A stretch of 37,586 nucleotides of DNA from Variovorax sp. MHTC-1 (GTDB taxonomy: Bacteria > Pseudomonadota > Gammaproteobacteria > Burkholderiales > Burkholderiaceae_C): the NCBI RefSeq assembly GCF_003984645.1, contig NZ_RWKI01000029.1:1-37586 (forward strand), in the 5' to 3' direction. Positions 16,399 to 24,996 of the stretch are shown one piece after another. Within the stretch, counting starts at the first letter, position 1, and each line of letters opens with the position of its first letter. The notes beneath the pieces were generated by a model. The model did not search any database and was not told the DNA's origin. It saw nothing but the letters and a program-made list of their open reading frames with translations. The position numbers were made by a program, and so were the translations under genes.

Positions 16399-18177
16399 TC
16401 ACAGCAGGTCGAGCGCGGGCTCCATGAGCGCGGACGATCCGGCCCGAATTTCCGCGCGAAGTGCCGCAGTCTGCGGCAGTATGCGCTGGAAGTAGAAGCG
16501 GGCGGTCGCGATCTTCGAAGCGTAGATCGGGTCTGTCGACTCGGGCTTGTTGATCGACACTTCGGCCATGCGTGCCCAAGTCCATGCAAGGGCCAGATGC
16601 CCGACCAGGCGCAGGTAGGGCACTGCCGCTGCTCCGCTCGCATGGGGGTCGTTGGCGGATGCGCTCACGAGCTCGGCCGTAAGCTGCCTGACGTCGGCAA
16701 CCAGTTGGGCCAACGGTTCCGCGAACTCGCGCATGGCTTTGCGTGGCCCGCAGGTTTCGGCAAACGCCCCCGCCATGTCGAGAAGGGCGTTTATGCGCTT
16801 GCCATGGTCACCCAGCACCTTGCGTCCGAGCAAGTCCATGGCCTGAACGCCGTTCGTCCCTTCGTACAGTCCAATGATCCGGACATCGCGCAGGTGTTGC
16901 TCGACTCCGTTCTCGCGAACGTAGCCGTGGCCGCCGAACACCTGCATCGCAAGCAACGTGGACTCGACCCCGAGATCGCTGGCCATGGCCTTGACGACGG
17001 GAGTTAGCAGCCCCAGCAGCTCGCCGGCTTCGGCGCGCCGCGCCGCGTCGGGATGAAGCCGCTGCAGATCGCTGAGCTGCGAAGCCCACAACGCAAGTGC
17101 GCGTGCGCCTTCCACGTTGGCCTTCTGCGTCAGCAGCATGCGCCGCACATCGGCATGGCCGGCAATCGGATCCGCGCCCTGGTTCGACGATCTCGCGCCC
17201 GCCACACGGCCCTGCAGCCGCTCCTTGGCATAAGCCAGAGCCTTCTGGTACGCGGCTTCCATGACACCGATGGCGATGACGCCGACCATCACGCGCATGT
17301 AGTTCATCTGCACGAACATGCCGGCCAATCCCCTCTCGGCCTCCCCGAGCAGCCAGCCCGTCGCCCCGTCGAAGTTCATGGTGCAAGTCGAGTTGCCGTG
17401 GATGCCCAGCTTGTGTTCGATGGAGCCGCAGGTCACGGCATTGCGCGGACCCACGGCGCCGCTTGCGTCCGGGAGGAACTTGGGTACGATGAAGAGCGAG
17501 ATGCCCTTGACGCCCTGCGGCGAATTGGGCATCCGCGCCAATACAAGGTGCATCACGTTTTCCGTGAGGTCTTGTTCGCCGCCGGAAATGAAGATCTTGG
17601 TGCCGCTGATGCTGTAAGTCCCGTCGGGTTGCGGGACGGCGCGGGTTCGAAGCAGGCCCAGGTCGGTGCCAGCGTTCGGTTCTGTCAGGCACATCGTGCC
17701 GGCCCACTCTCCGGAAGCGATCTTGGGGAGGTAGAGTGCCTTCTGCTCGGCTGAGCCATTGGCGGCCACATTGACGTATGTGGCATGCGACATGCCGGGA
17801 TAGGCCGACCACGCCATGTTGGCGCCCCCGAACATTTCCGTGACAGCGGTGTCGACCACTGAGGGGAAGCCTTGGCCGCCAAACTCCGGGCTGCAAGCCA
17901 GCCCATGCCAGCCGTTCCTGGTGAACTCGTCGTACGCGTCCTTGAAGCCGGGCGCTGTCCGCACCACGCCTGGCGCGGGCATTGTGCATCCGTGCTGGTC
18001 ACCCGCCGCGTTCAGCGGCGCAATCACATCGGACGCGAACTGGCCGGCGGCGGTGAGCACTTGGTCGATCGTGGCCGCGTCGAACTCCGCCTGGCCGCAC
18101 GCCTCCATCATCGATGGGACCTGCAGCAGTTCGTGCAGAACAAACTGGAAATCGCGGAGGGGGCTCTGGTAATTCAT
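16399..18177 (-). CDS. Acyl-CoA dehydrogenase, 592 aa type with C-terminal extension
   Basis: FAD enzyme that introduces the alpha-beta double bond in an acyl-CoA. It belongs to the long class (about 600 residues) with an extra C-terminal domain. Motifs are MCLTEPNAGTDLG (residues 162-174), ISGTKIFISGGEQDL, HKLGIHGNSTCTMNFDGA, the FAD-contacting FGGHGYVREN, and the catalytic Glu439 in LYEGTNGVQAMDLLG. The core family is certain and the substrate chain or ring unknown. The start ATG at 18177 (MNYQSPLRDF) has AAGGAG upstream; the longer frame to 18255 overlaps the thiolase gene and is rejected. It lies 16 bases after the thiolase stop, in the operon running from livH to the hydratase. It needs an electron-transfer flavoprotein encoded elsewhere. 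Confidence 0.95.
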   Translation of the reverse strand: MNYQSPLRDFQFVLHELLQVPSMMEACGQAEFDAATIDQVLTAAGQFASDVIAPLNAAGDQHGCTMPAPGVVRTAPGFKDAYDEFTRNGWHGLACSPEFGGQGFPSVVDTAVTEMFGGANMAWSAYPGMSHATYVNVAANGSAEQKALYLPKIASGEWAGTMCLTEPNAGTDLGLLRTRAVPQPDGTYSISGTKIFISGGEQDLTENVMHLVLARMPNSPQGVKGISLFIVPKFLPDASGAVGPRNAVTCGSIEHKLGIHGNSTCTMNFDGATGWLLGEAERGLAGMFVQMNYMRVMVGVIAIGVMEAAYQKALAYAKERLQGRVAGARSSNQGADPIAGHADVRRMLLTQKANVEGARALALWASQLSDLQRLHPDAARRAEAGELLGLLTPVVKAMASDLGVESTLLAMQVFGGHGYVRENGVEQHLRDVRIIGLYEGTNGVQAMDLLGRKVLGDHGKRINALLDMAGAFAETCGPRKAMREFAEPLAQLVADVRQLTAELVSASANDPHASGAAAVPYLRLVGHLALAWTWARMAEVSINKPESTDPIYASKIATARFYFQRILPQTAALRAEIRAGSSALMEPALDLL

Positions 18178-18193
18178 CTTGCTGCTCCTTGCT

Positions 18194-19378
18194 TCAAGCG
18201 ACTTCGAACAGGCCTGCGGCACCCATGCCGCCGCCGATGCACATCGTGACGACAACGTAGCGCGCGCCGCGGCGCTTGCCTTCGATGAGCGCGTGGCCCA
18301 CCAGTCTCGAGCCGGTCATGCCATACGGGTGGCCGATGGTGATGCCCCCACCGTTCACGTTGAGAAGCTTGGGATCGATGCCGAGGCGATCGCGCGAGTA
18401 AATCACTTGGCAGGCGAAGGCTTCATTCAATTCCCACAAGCCGATGTCGCTCACCTTCAGACCATGGGTCTTCAGGAGCTTGGGCACCGCGAACACCGGG
18501 CCGATCCCCATCTCCTCCGGCGCCAATCCGGCGACGGCGATGCCGCGATAGATGCCCAGGGGCTTGAGCCCGCGTCGTTCAGCCACGGTGCGCTCCACCA
18601 GCACGCAGGCCGATGCGCCGTCAGAAAGCTGACTGGAGTTGCCGGCCGTGATCACGCCGCCCTCGACCACCGGTTTGAGATTTGCGAGGCCTTCGAGTGT
18701 CGTGTCCGGCCGGTTACCCTCGTCACGGTCGAGCCGCACATCCCGGTAAGTCACGGCGCCCGTGTCCTTGTCAATCACGGCCATGGACCCGGTGATCGGC
18801 ACGATCTCGGCGTCGAACAGGCGCTTGTCCTGGGCCATCGCGGTGCGGCGTTGCGCTTCAAGCGAATAGGCGTCCTGCGCTTCGCGCGAGATGCCGTATT
18901 TCTTCGAAACGATCTCGGCCGTCTGGAGCATCGGGATGTAGGCGTGCTGGACCTGCGCAATGAGGTTCGCATCGGCCGTTTCCCCGACCCACTTGACAAA
19001 CGGGTTCTGGACGGCGGAAATGTTTTCCTGCCCGCCGCCCACGGTCACATCCATCCCGTCGACGATGATCTGCTTGGCCGCCGTTGCGACGGCCATCAGG
19101 CCGGACGCGCATTGCCGGTCCATGGTCTGACCAGGAACTGACTGCGGCAGTCCCGCGGCCAACGCGGCAAGGCGTCCGATGTTCATGCCCGCCGTCCCGC
19201 CGGCCATCGCAGTGCCGATGACGACATCCTCGACTTCCCCGGGGTTGACGCCGGCTCGCTGGACGGCGTGGTGAATCGCGTGGCCCATCAGAGTGGGCGA
19301 CTTGATGTTGTTTAATGCGCCGCGGAATGCGCGGCCGATGCCCGTGCGTGCGGTGGAAACGATGACAGCTTCTCTCAT
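18194..19378 (-). CDS. Thiolase (acetyl-CoA C-acyltransferase family)
   Basis: A protein of 394 residues with all catalytic residues: Cys90 in DRQCASGLMA, His350 in ITIGHPYGMTG and Cys380 in VTMCIGGGMGAAG. The HPYGMTG form and the N-terminus REAVIVSTARTGIGRAFRG resemble degradative acetyl-CoA acyltransferases of branched, cyclic or sterol-type side-chain pathways more than PhaA. That is a resemblance, not proof. The start at 19378 is the normal family start. A frame running on to 21100 is only open sequence shadowing the ligase gene. It begins 2 bases after the stop of the degenerate ligase and is followed by the acyl-CoA dehydrogenase, a standard beta-oxidation order. Confidence 0.95.
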   Translation of the reverse strand: MREAVIVSTARTGIGRAFRGALNNIKSPTLMGHAIHHAVQRAGVNPGEVEDVVIGTAMAGGTAGMNIGRLAALAAGLPQSVPGQTMDRQCASGLMAVATAAKQIIVDGMDVTVGGGQENISAVQNPFVKWVGETADANLIAQVQHAYIPMLQTAEIVSKKYGISREAQDAYSLEAQRRTAMAQDKRLFDAEIVPITGSMAVIDKDTGAVTYRDVRLDRDEGNRPDTTLEGLANLKPVVEGGVITAGNSSQLSDGASACVLVERTVAERRGLKPLGIYRGIAVAGLAPEEMGIGPVFAVPKLLKTHGLKVSDIGLWELNEAFACQVIYSRDRLGIDPKLLNVNGGGITIGHPYGMTGSRLVGHALIEGKRRGARYVVVTMCIGGGMGAAGLFEVA

Positions 19379-19380
19379 GA

Positions 19381-21162
19381 TCAGACTCCAAGGGGTTCGG
19401 TAAAAAGGCCGGCGTATCGGCTCGCGACAACCGAGCGGTTCAGGCGCAGCGCGGGGGTGAGTTCTTCGTCGCCCTGGTGCAGCGAACGTGGGATGACGCG
19501 AATGGTGCGCACGCGATGGTTCTCGGGCAGGCGCCCGTTCGCGATCTCCACTTGCGCCGCGATGAGCGCAGTGATTTCGGGAAGGCCGAGCAGGCTGGCG
19601 TAGTCGGTGAAGGGCAGCCGCTGTTGCTGCGCATGCTTCCGGATCCGCTCCTCGTCGAGAGCGAGCAGTGCCGCCGAATGCCCGCCTTCCGCCGGCACGA
19701 CGATCGCATCGGCGATGTAGGCGCTGAGCCGGAACGCATCCTCGGCAATCTCCGGGCTGATGGGTTCGCCTCGTGTTCCGACGGCGCGCGCGCGCAAGCG
19801 GCCGAGCAGACGCAAGCGGCCGAGTTCGTCGACACGCCCCAGGTCGCCGGTACGCAGCCAGCCGTCCGCCAAGGTCTCGGCGGCGCTCAATGTTCCGCGG
19901 ACCCAGTAGCCCGGCCGCTGGATCGCGCCGCGCACCAGAACCTCGCCATCGGGTGCCAGCTTGAGCTGGGTGCCTGTCTCGAACGGTGAGGATGCGGTCT
20001 CCATCGAGCGACTGGCAGGAACGATCCTGCAGAAGCCGGCTTCGGCCATGCCGTAGCAGTCGAGCATGGGAACGCCGATTGCGTCGAACCAGTCGGCCAC
20101 TTGCGCGGGGCTGGAGGCTCCGCCTGCGAGGGCGACCCGGAGGTTTCGCAAGCCCAGGGCGGAACGTATGCGCTCCCGCGTCCTGCGCTGCAGCCAGCCG
20201 GGTCTGCGTGCCGAAAGGCAGGAGGCGTATGCGGTCCGCGCAACCGGCACGGCCTCCTGCATGAACAGCTCGGTCATGCCTTGCAGCTTCTCGAAGAAGC
20301 GCGGGGCTGCGAACAGGAAGTGAGGCTCGACCTCGCCCATGTCGTTGAACACCGTGGCCCCGTTCTCCGGCAGGTGGAGCAGGGCTTCGTGCATGAGCAT
20401 GGCCTTCTGGGCCAGCATGCGTTCGCCGTAGTGCGCGAGCGACATGATCGACAGGGCCCGGTCTCCCGGGCGCAGCTGCAGCCAATGGCTCACGACGCGC
20501 ACTTCCCGCAAGAACTCGTGCTGTCGCCGGGCCACCAGCCGCGCCGGGCCGGTGCTGCCTGCGGTAGCCGCCAGGAACGCGATCTGTTCCCCCGAGCCCG
20601 CGTCGATGCGGCTGTCGAACAGCGCCGGTTCCCGGGCAGCGGCTTGCACCCCGCGGGCATGCCATTCGTCGAAAGTGCTGACCTGCGGGTCCGAGAAGCG
20701 CAGCAGCCCGCGTGTGTCGAACACTACGATGTGGCACAGGGCGGGACAGGTGTCGCGTACCGCAAGCACCTTCATCAGCTGGTCGGCGTCCTCCACGAAG
20801 ATCACCCGCGTCCCGGCCTCCACGAGCGCATGCCCGACCTGCGCGGCCGTGCTGCACGGGTACATGCCGTGGGACACGAAGCCCATGGCCTGCGCGGCCA
20901 TGTCGACAACCAGCCACCGGGGCCGGTTGTCCGAAAGGATGGAGACCACCTCGCCGGCCTGCAGCCCGGCCTCGGCCATCGCGAGTCCCACGGCCCGTGC
21001 CTCCGTGAAATAGCCGCTCCAGGGCAGCCCCTGCCAGATGCCGCGCTCCTTGTAGCGGAGTGCGGGCCGATCGCCCCATTGGGTGCATCGGCGCCGCCAC
21101 AACTGCGGCAGCGTCGCGAGGCGCGCCTCGTCTGCGGCCAGGGATGCCGACACGTGGATCAC
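19381..21162 (-). CDS. Acyl-CoA synthetase-like protein (FAA1 type) with degenerate motifs
   Basis: A protein of 593 residues resembling FAA1-type long-chain acyl-CoA synthetases: GIWQGLPWSGYFTEARAVGLAM, VSILSDNRPRWLVVDMAAQAMG, LPENGATVFNDMGEVEPHFLFAAPRFFEKL, YGMAEAGFCRIVP and GWLRTGDLGRVDELGRLRLLGRLR. The key motifs are altered. The phosphate-binding loop, normally TSGTTGxPKG, reads TAGSTGPARL (residues 200-209), losing the Lys. The usual DRKK hinge region is LGRLRA, and the C-terminal TPxxKxKR reads TPALRLNR. Activity may be reduced or changed. I chose the GTG at 21162 because it overlaps the stop of the livK-like gene (GTGA) and fits the family N-terminus. It sits between transporter and thiolase genes. 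Confidence 0.85.
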   Translation of the reverse strand: MIHVSASLAADEARLATLPQLWRRRCTQWGDRPALRYKERGIWQGLPWSGYFTEARAVGLAMAEAGLQAGEVVSILSDNRPRWLVVDMAAQAMGFVSHGMYPCSTAAQVGHALVEAGTRVIFVEDADQLMKVLAVRDTCPALCHIVVFDTRGLLRFSDPQVSTFDEWHARGVQAAAREPALFDSRIDAGSGEQIAFLAATAGSTGPARLVARRQHEFLREVRVVSHWLQLRPGDRALSIMSLAHYGERMLAQKAMLMHEALLHLPENGATVFNDMGEVEPHFLFAAPRFFEKLQGMTELFMQEAVPVARTAYASCLSARRPGWLQRRTRERIRSALGLRNLRVALAGGASSPAQVADWFDAIGVPMLDCYGMAEAGFCRIVPASRSMETASSPFETGTQLKLAPDGEVLVRGAIQRPGYWVRGTLSAAETLADGWLRTGDLGRVDELGRLRLLGRLRARAVGTRGEPISPEIAEDAFRLSAYIADAIVVPAEGGHSAALLALDEERIRKHAQQQRLPFTDYASLLGLPEITALIAAQVEIANGRLPENHRVRTIRVIPRSLHQGDEELTPALRLNRSVVASRYAGLFTEPLGV

Positions 21163-22355
21163 AGGGCGCTCTTGGCCGGATCGACCACGCTGGACCGTGC
21201 AGTCCAGCGGCCTTGCACGACCTGTTCGACCCGCGTCCATTCGGGGTCGATGTGGTTGTTCGCGAAGCGCTGCGTGTCGTACGAAGCCACGCCCTTGAAG
21301 GTGGACGCCTGAAGCGCCTTCACCAGCTTCTCGGTCGTCAGGTCGCGGCCCGCATTGCGCACTTCCTGCAGGAACCAGCTGGTGTAGTCGTAGAAAGCAG
21401 CGGCCACGTCGTCCGGCTCCGCCTTGAAACGCTTGCGGTAGGCCTCGGCCCACGACTTCTCGGCGGCGGTGGCCTGGTCGGGCGTCGCGATGCGCCAGGT
21501 GCCGACGCCGTACACGCCTTCCATTGCCTCTTTGCCGAGGGCGACGGTGAGGCCGGCGCGGCCCGGGCTGGCGGTCAGCACGTTGACGCCGGCCAGGCCG
21601 AGCTTCTTCACTTCGGCCGCGACGGCAATGGTTTCGCGCGTCGTGGTTGCGCAGACAATCAGGTCCGCGCCCGCGGCCTGCATGCGTGCGACGTGCGAGG
21701 AGAAATCGAGATCGCCGACCTTGTAACTGGCTTCGGCGGCGAGCGGCATGCCCTTGGCTGCGAGCGCCGCCTTCACACCCCGTCCGACCAGGTCGCCGAA
21801 GGGGCCTTCCTGGTAGACGAAGCCGACCTTCTTGCTGCCCAGATTGGCGGTGGCCCACTTCACGGCGGCCGACGTCGTGCTGTCGTAGTTCAGGTTGGTC
21901 GTGAAAAGCAGGGGCGTCTGGCCGGCCGCCTGGCGCACGAGGCCCGAGGCTGCATACGGCGCGAAACAGACCACGCCGGCATCCACCGCCTTTTTGACCG
22001 TGGCCACGTTCGGTCCGGAGCCGAAGGGGCAGAGCAGGGCGAAGACCTCGTCCTTGCGGATCAGCTTGTCAACGGCACGCACCGCTTGTGACGGCTGGCT
22101 TGCGTTGTCTTCGATGACCAGCCGGAGCTTGCGGCCGTTGATGCCTCCGGCCTCGTTGGCCTCGTCGATGCGCATCTGGATGCCGTTGCGAATCACGGGC
22201 ATGGCAATCGCCACCGGCCCGGAAAGGTCCAGGTGCGTGCCCAGGACGAGTTCCTTGTCGGCCACGCCCGCTGCGCGCGCGGATGGGGCCCACAAGGCGC
22301 CGGGTGCCACGGCGGCCAGGCTTGTCTTCAGGAGGGTTCGGCGATCGAGTGTCAT
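21159..22355 (-). CDS. Branched-chain-type ABC transporter substrate-binding protein (LivK-like)
   Basis: Periplasmic binding protein of 398 residues, type I fold. The N-terminus MTLDRRTLLKTSLAAVAPGAL has a twin arginine in DRRTLLK, hydrophobic core and ARA cleavage region, so Tat export is likely. After it come LVLGTHLDLSGPVA, NEAGGINGRKLRLVIEDNASQPSQAV and a C-terminal YDYTSWFLQEV segment, all typical of LivK/amide-binding proteins. Members of this family in acyl-CoA clusters bind aromatic or alicyclic acids and other carboxylates rather than leucine, so ligand is open. It follows livF by 15 bases and overlaps the next ligase start by four, making it the only binding protein of this Liv system in view. 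Confidence 0.94.
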   Translation of the reverse strand: MTLDRRTLLKTSLAAVAPGALWAPSARAAGVADKELVLGTHLDLSGPVAIAMPVIRNGIQMRIDEANEAGGINGRKLRLVIEDNASQPSQAVRAVDKLIRKDEVFALLCPFGSGPNVATVKKAVDAGVVCFAPYAASGLVRQAAGQTPLLFTTNLNYDSTTSAAVKWATANLGSKKVGFVYQEGPFGDLVGRGVKAALAAKGMPLAAEASYKVGDLDFSSHVARMQAAGADLIVCATTTRETIAVAAEVKKLGLAGVNVLTASPGRAGLTVALGKEAMEGVYGVGTWRIATPDQATAAEKSWAEAYRKRFKAEPDDVAAAFYDYTSWFLQEVRNAGRDLTTEKLVKALQASTFKGVASYDTQRFANNHIDPEWTRVEQVVQGRWTARSSVVDPAKSAL

Positions 22356-22370
22356 GGCAGTGTCCTTTTC

Positions 22371-23153
22371 TCAGTTCCAGGAAGGGCGTCGCCGTGCCGG
22401 CCGGATCCCGCCAGCGACACCTTGCGGCAGGTGGTGCGAGGCACCACCCAGGTAAAACTCCTTGATGTCTTCGCGCCGGGAGAGGGCCTCGCAACTTCCA
22501 GCTGCAGCCACGCGCCCCAGTTCGATGACATAGCCGTGGTCGGCGGTGGCCAGCGCGATCGCCGCGTTCTGCTCGACCACCAGCACGGCGGTCTTGGTCT
22601 GCTCGCGGATGCGCTTGATGATCGCGAAGATGTCCTTGGTGAACAGCGGCGAGAGGCCCAGCGAAGGCTCGTCGAGCAGCAGCAGGCGTGGCCGTCCCAT
22701 CAGCGCGCGGCTGATCGCCAGCATCTGCTGCTCGCCACCGGAAAGCAGGCCCGCCTGTTGGCGCTGGCGTTCGCGAAGGCGTGGGAACCAGTCGTACTTC
22801 TGCTCCATGTCCCGCGCGATCTCTGTGTCTCGCCTTGCGAACGCCCCCATGCGCAGGTTTTCCGCGATGGTGAGGAACGGAAATACCTGGCGACCTTCGG
22901 GCACCAGCACGACGCCGCCGCGAGCGACTTCATCGGCGTCCTTGCCGCCGATGGGCCGGCCCTCGAACTCGACGGTTCCGTTAGAGGGCGCGAGCACGCC
23001 GGCGATGGTATTGAGCAGGGTCGTCTTGCCGGCACCGTTGGCGCCCAGCACCGTGACGATCTGAGCGGCATGCACTTCGAGGCTCACGCCGTGCAGCGCT
23101 CGCACGGGTCCATACCATGTCTCGAGATTGCGGACGGACAGCAGAGCGGTCAT
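22371..23153 (-). CDS. livF: ABC transporter ATP-binding protein, LivF type
   Basis: ATPase subunit of 260 residues with a complete set of ABC motifs: Walker A GANGAGKTT at about residues 34-42, signature LSGGEQQMLAISRALM, Walker B LLLLDEPSLGL and the switch histidine region replaced by VVEQN, as usual for LivF. It powers the LivHM permease at the inner membrane. The C-terminus has a short arginine/proline-rich tail after the typical YLGG end. It lies between livG, whose stop is 4 bases upstream of this start, and the livK-like gene. Confidence 0.94.
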   Translation of the reverse strand: MTALLSVRNLETWYGPVRALHGVSLEVHAAQIVTVLGANGAGKTTLLNTIAGVLAPSNGTVEFEGRPIGGKDADEVARGGVVLVPEGRQVFPFLTIAENLRMGAFARRDTEIARDMEQKYDWFPRLRERQRQQAGLLSGGEQQMLAISRALMGRPRLLLLDEPSLGLSPLFTKDIFAIIKRIREQTKTAVLVVEQNAAIALATADHGYVIELGRVAAAGSCEALSRREDIKEFYLGGASHHLPQGVAGGIRPARRRPSWN

Positions 23154-23157
23154 GGGA

Positions 23158-23922
23158 TCAGGTCCCCAGATAGGCCGCGATCACACGCGGATCGGCTTGC
23201 ACCTGCGCCGGCGTGCCGTCGGTCAGGACCTGGCCCTGGTCCATCACCACCACGCGATTGGCCACGGCGGCGACCAGCGACATGTCGTGTTCCACCATCA
23301 CCACCGTGACGCCCAGTTCGGCCTGGATGTCTTCGAGCCAGTACGCGAGCCTGCGTGTCTCCTCGGGGTTGAGCCCGGATGCGGGCTCGTCCAGCAGCAG
23401 CAACTGGGGCTCCGCGGCGAGCGCGCGGCCGAGCTCGACGACCTTGCGCACGCCGTAAGGCAGTTCCGCCACCGGCCGATGCCGGAACGGGGCGAGATCG
23501 AGCAGGCGCACGACGTCTTCGACACGTTCGCGCGAGAGGGCTTCCGCGCGCTGCACGGACGGCAGGTTGAACATCTGGGAGAAGAAATTGCCGTGGTTCG
23601 TGCGATGGCGGCCGAGCAGCAGGTTCTCCAGCACCGTCGCGCCTTCGAACAGCTCGATGTTCTGGAACGTGCGCGCGATGCCCTGGCGCACCACGTCATG
23701 CCGCGCCAGCCGCGAGATATCGTTCCCATTGAACCGGATGCTGCCGCTGCTGGCATCGAACACTCGGGTGATGAGGTTCAGCAGCGATGTCTTGCCTGCG
23801 CCGTTCGGGCCGATCACCGCGAGGATCTCTCCCGCGCGAACCGAGAAGCTCACGTCGCGCACGGCCTTGACGCCGCCGAAGGACAGGCTCAGGCGCGCGA
23901 CCTCGAAGAATGCGGCATTCAT
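23158..23922 (-). CDS. livG: ABC transporter ATP-binding protein, LivG type
   Basis: ATPase subunit of 254 residues: Walker A GPNGAGKTS, Q-loop ARTFQNIELFEGATVLENLL typical of LivG, signature-like LPYGVRKVVELGRALA, Walker B LLLLDEPASGLN and the H-loop MVEHDMSLV. The signature PYGVRK is a variant of LSYGxQR found in this family. The start at 23922 overlaps the livM stop by four bases. A longer upstream reading to 24888 is a shadow within livM. It pairs with LivF to drive import. Confidence 0.94.
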   Translation of the reverse strand: MNAAFFEVARLSLSFGGVKAVRDVSFSVRAGEILAVIGPNGAGKTSLLNLITRVFDASSGSIRFNGNDISRLARHDVVRQGIARTFQNIELFEGATVLENLLLGRHRTNHGNFFSQMFNLPSVQRAEALSRERVEDVVRLLDLAPFRHRPVAELPYGVRKVVELGRALAAEPQLLLLDEPASGLNPEETRRLAYWLEDIQAELGVTVVMVEHDMSLVAAVANRVVVMDQGQVLTDGTPAQVQADPRVIAAYLGT

Positions 23923-24992
23923 CGGTAGCGCTCCGATTTCATGTAGACCTTGGTCTGGTGAATGCTGCTCTTGCGCACCCACGGGAATTCGGCGAGAACC
24001 TTGCGGATGCGAACCCAGCGGGAGTTCAGTCCGCCCGGCTCGAGCAGGACGAAGAAGCTCAGCACGGCGCCGTAGACGAAAAGCTCCAGCCCGAAGTGCG
24101 CGCCGAGTTTCGCGGGCAGCGCCTCCTTGAGCGAGGAGATGAACGAAGGCAAGAGGCCGATGAGGATCGCGCCGAGGATGGCCCCGCGCAGGCTTCCTAG
24201 TCCGCCGATGAACACCATCAAGACCAGCTGCAGCGACAGCGCCAGGCCGAAGGCTTCCGGCGTGATGTGCTGCATCTGGTGCGCGAGCAATGCACCGGCC
24301 AGGCCCGAGCACCCCGCCGAGAGGCTGAACGCTAGCACCTTGGTCCGCGCGACATCGATGCCCAGGCCCTGCGCAGCGGCCTCGGAGTCGCGAATCCCGA
24401 TGAAGGCGCGGCCGGTGGCGGAGCGCATCAGGTTGACCAGCAGGAGCAGGACCACCGCCAGCACCACCAGGCAGAGGAAGTAGAAGGCGCGCGGACCGCC
24501 GAGGCTGAGCCCGAAAAGGGTCGGGTCCGGCACAGGCATCCCGCCGTGGCCCCCGGTGACGCTCTTCCACCGGCCGATCACATGCTCGGAGACGATGGCA
24601 AAGGCCATGGTCACCATGGCCAGGTGCAGCCCCGACACACGAATGGCCGGCATGCCGACGAGCAGCCCGCCGAGTGCCGCGCCCCCTGTGGTGAGGAGCA
24701 GCGACACCGGCAGCGGCACGCCCTGCGTCAAGAGAATGGTGTGGATGTACGCGCCGATGCCGACGAATGCCGATTGGCCGAGCGACACCTGCCCTGTGAA
24801 GCCGGTCAGCATCATGAGCCCGAGGCTCGCGACGCACATGATGAGGATGAATGTCGCCTCGCCGATGTGATAGGCCGGCAGCACCCACGGTGCGGCCACA
24901 AGGGCCAATGCGAGCAAGCCGTACGCAAGCCGCTCGGGCCTGCCGCGCAGCAGCCTGCGCCCGTCTTCGAATCCCGTTTCGTAGCGTGCCAT
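23919..24992 (-). CDS. livM: ABC transporter permease, LivM type
   Basis: Integral membrane permease of 357 residues with about eight to ten hydrophobic segments, beginning LAYGLLALALVAAPWVLP. LivM features are LGLMMLTGFTGQVSLGQSAFVGIGAY, GLHLAMVTMAFAIV and RDSEAAAQGLGIDVARTKVLAF, the cytoplasmic loop that contacts the ATPase. The C-terminal 40 residues are basic and hydrophilic (LNSRWVRIRKVL and onward), longer than in many LivM proteins. I chose the ATG at 24992, 4 bases after the livH stop, over a longer frame to 25058 that overlaps livH. Confidence 0.93.
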   Translation of the reverse strand: MARYETGFEDGRRLLRGRPERLAYGLLALALVAAPWVLPAYHIGEATFILIMCVASLGLMMLTGFTGQVSLGQSAFVGIGAYIHTILLTQGVPLPVSLLLTTGGAALGGLLVGMPAIRVSGLHLAMVTMAFAIVSEHVIGRWKSVTGGHGGMPVPDPTLFGLSLGGPRAFYFLCLVVLAVVLLLLVNLMRSATGRAFIGIRDSEAAAQGLGIDVARTKVLAFSLSAGCSGLAGALLAHQMQHITPEAFGLALSLQLVLMVFIGGLGSLRGAILGAILIGLLPSFISSLKEALPAKLGAHFGLELFVYGAVLSFFVLLEPGGLNSRWVRIRKVLAEFPWVRKSSIHQTKVYMKSERYR

Positions 24993-24996
24993 TGCG

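Noticed and set aside
19379..21858. Extended minus-strand frames reading through the ligase gene into livK, and the thiolase frame extended to 21100
   Set aside because: The added translations are shadows of neighbouring genes. Family starts at 19378 and 21162 with overlaps explain the region.
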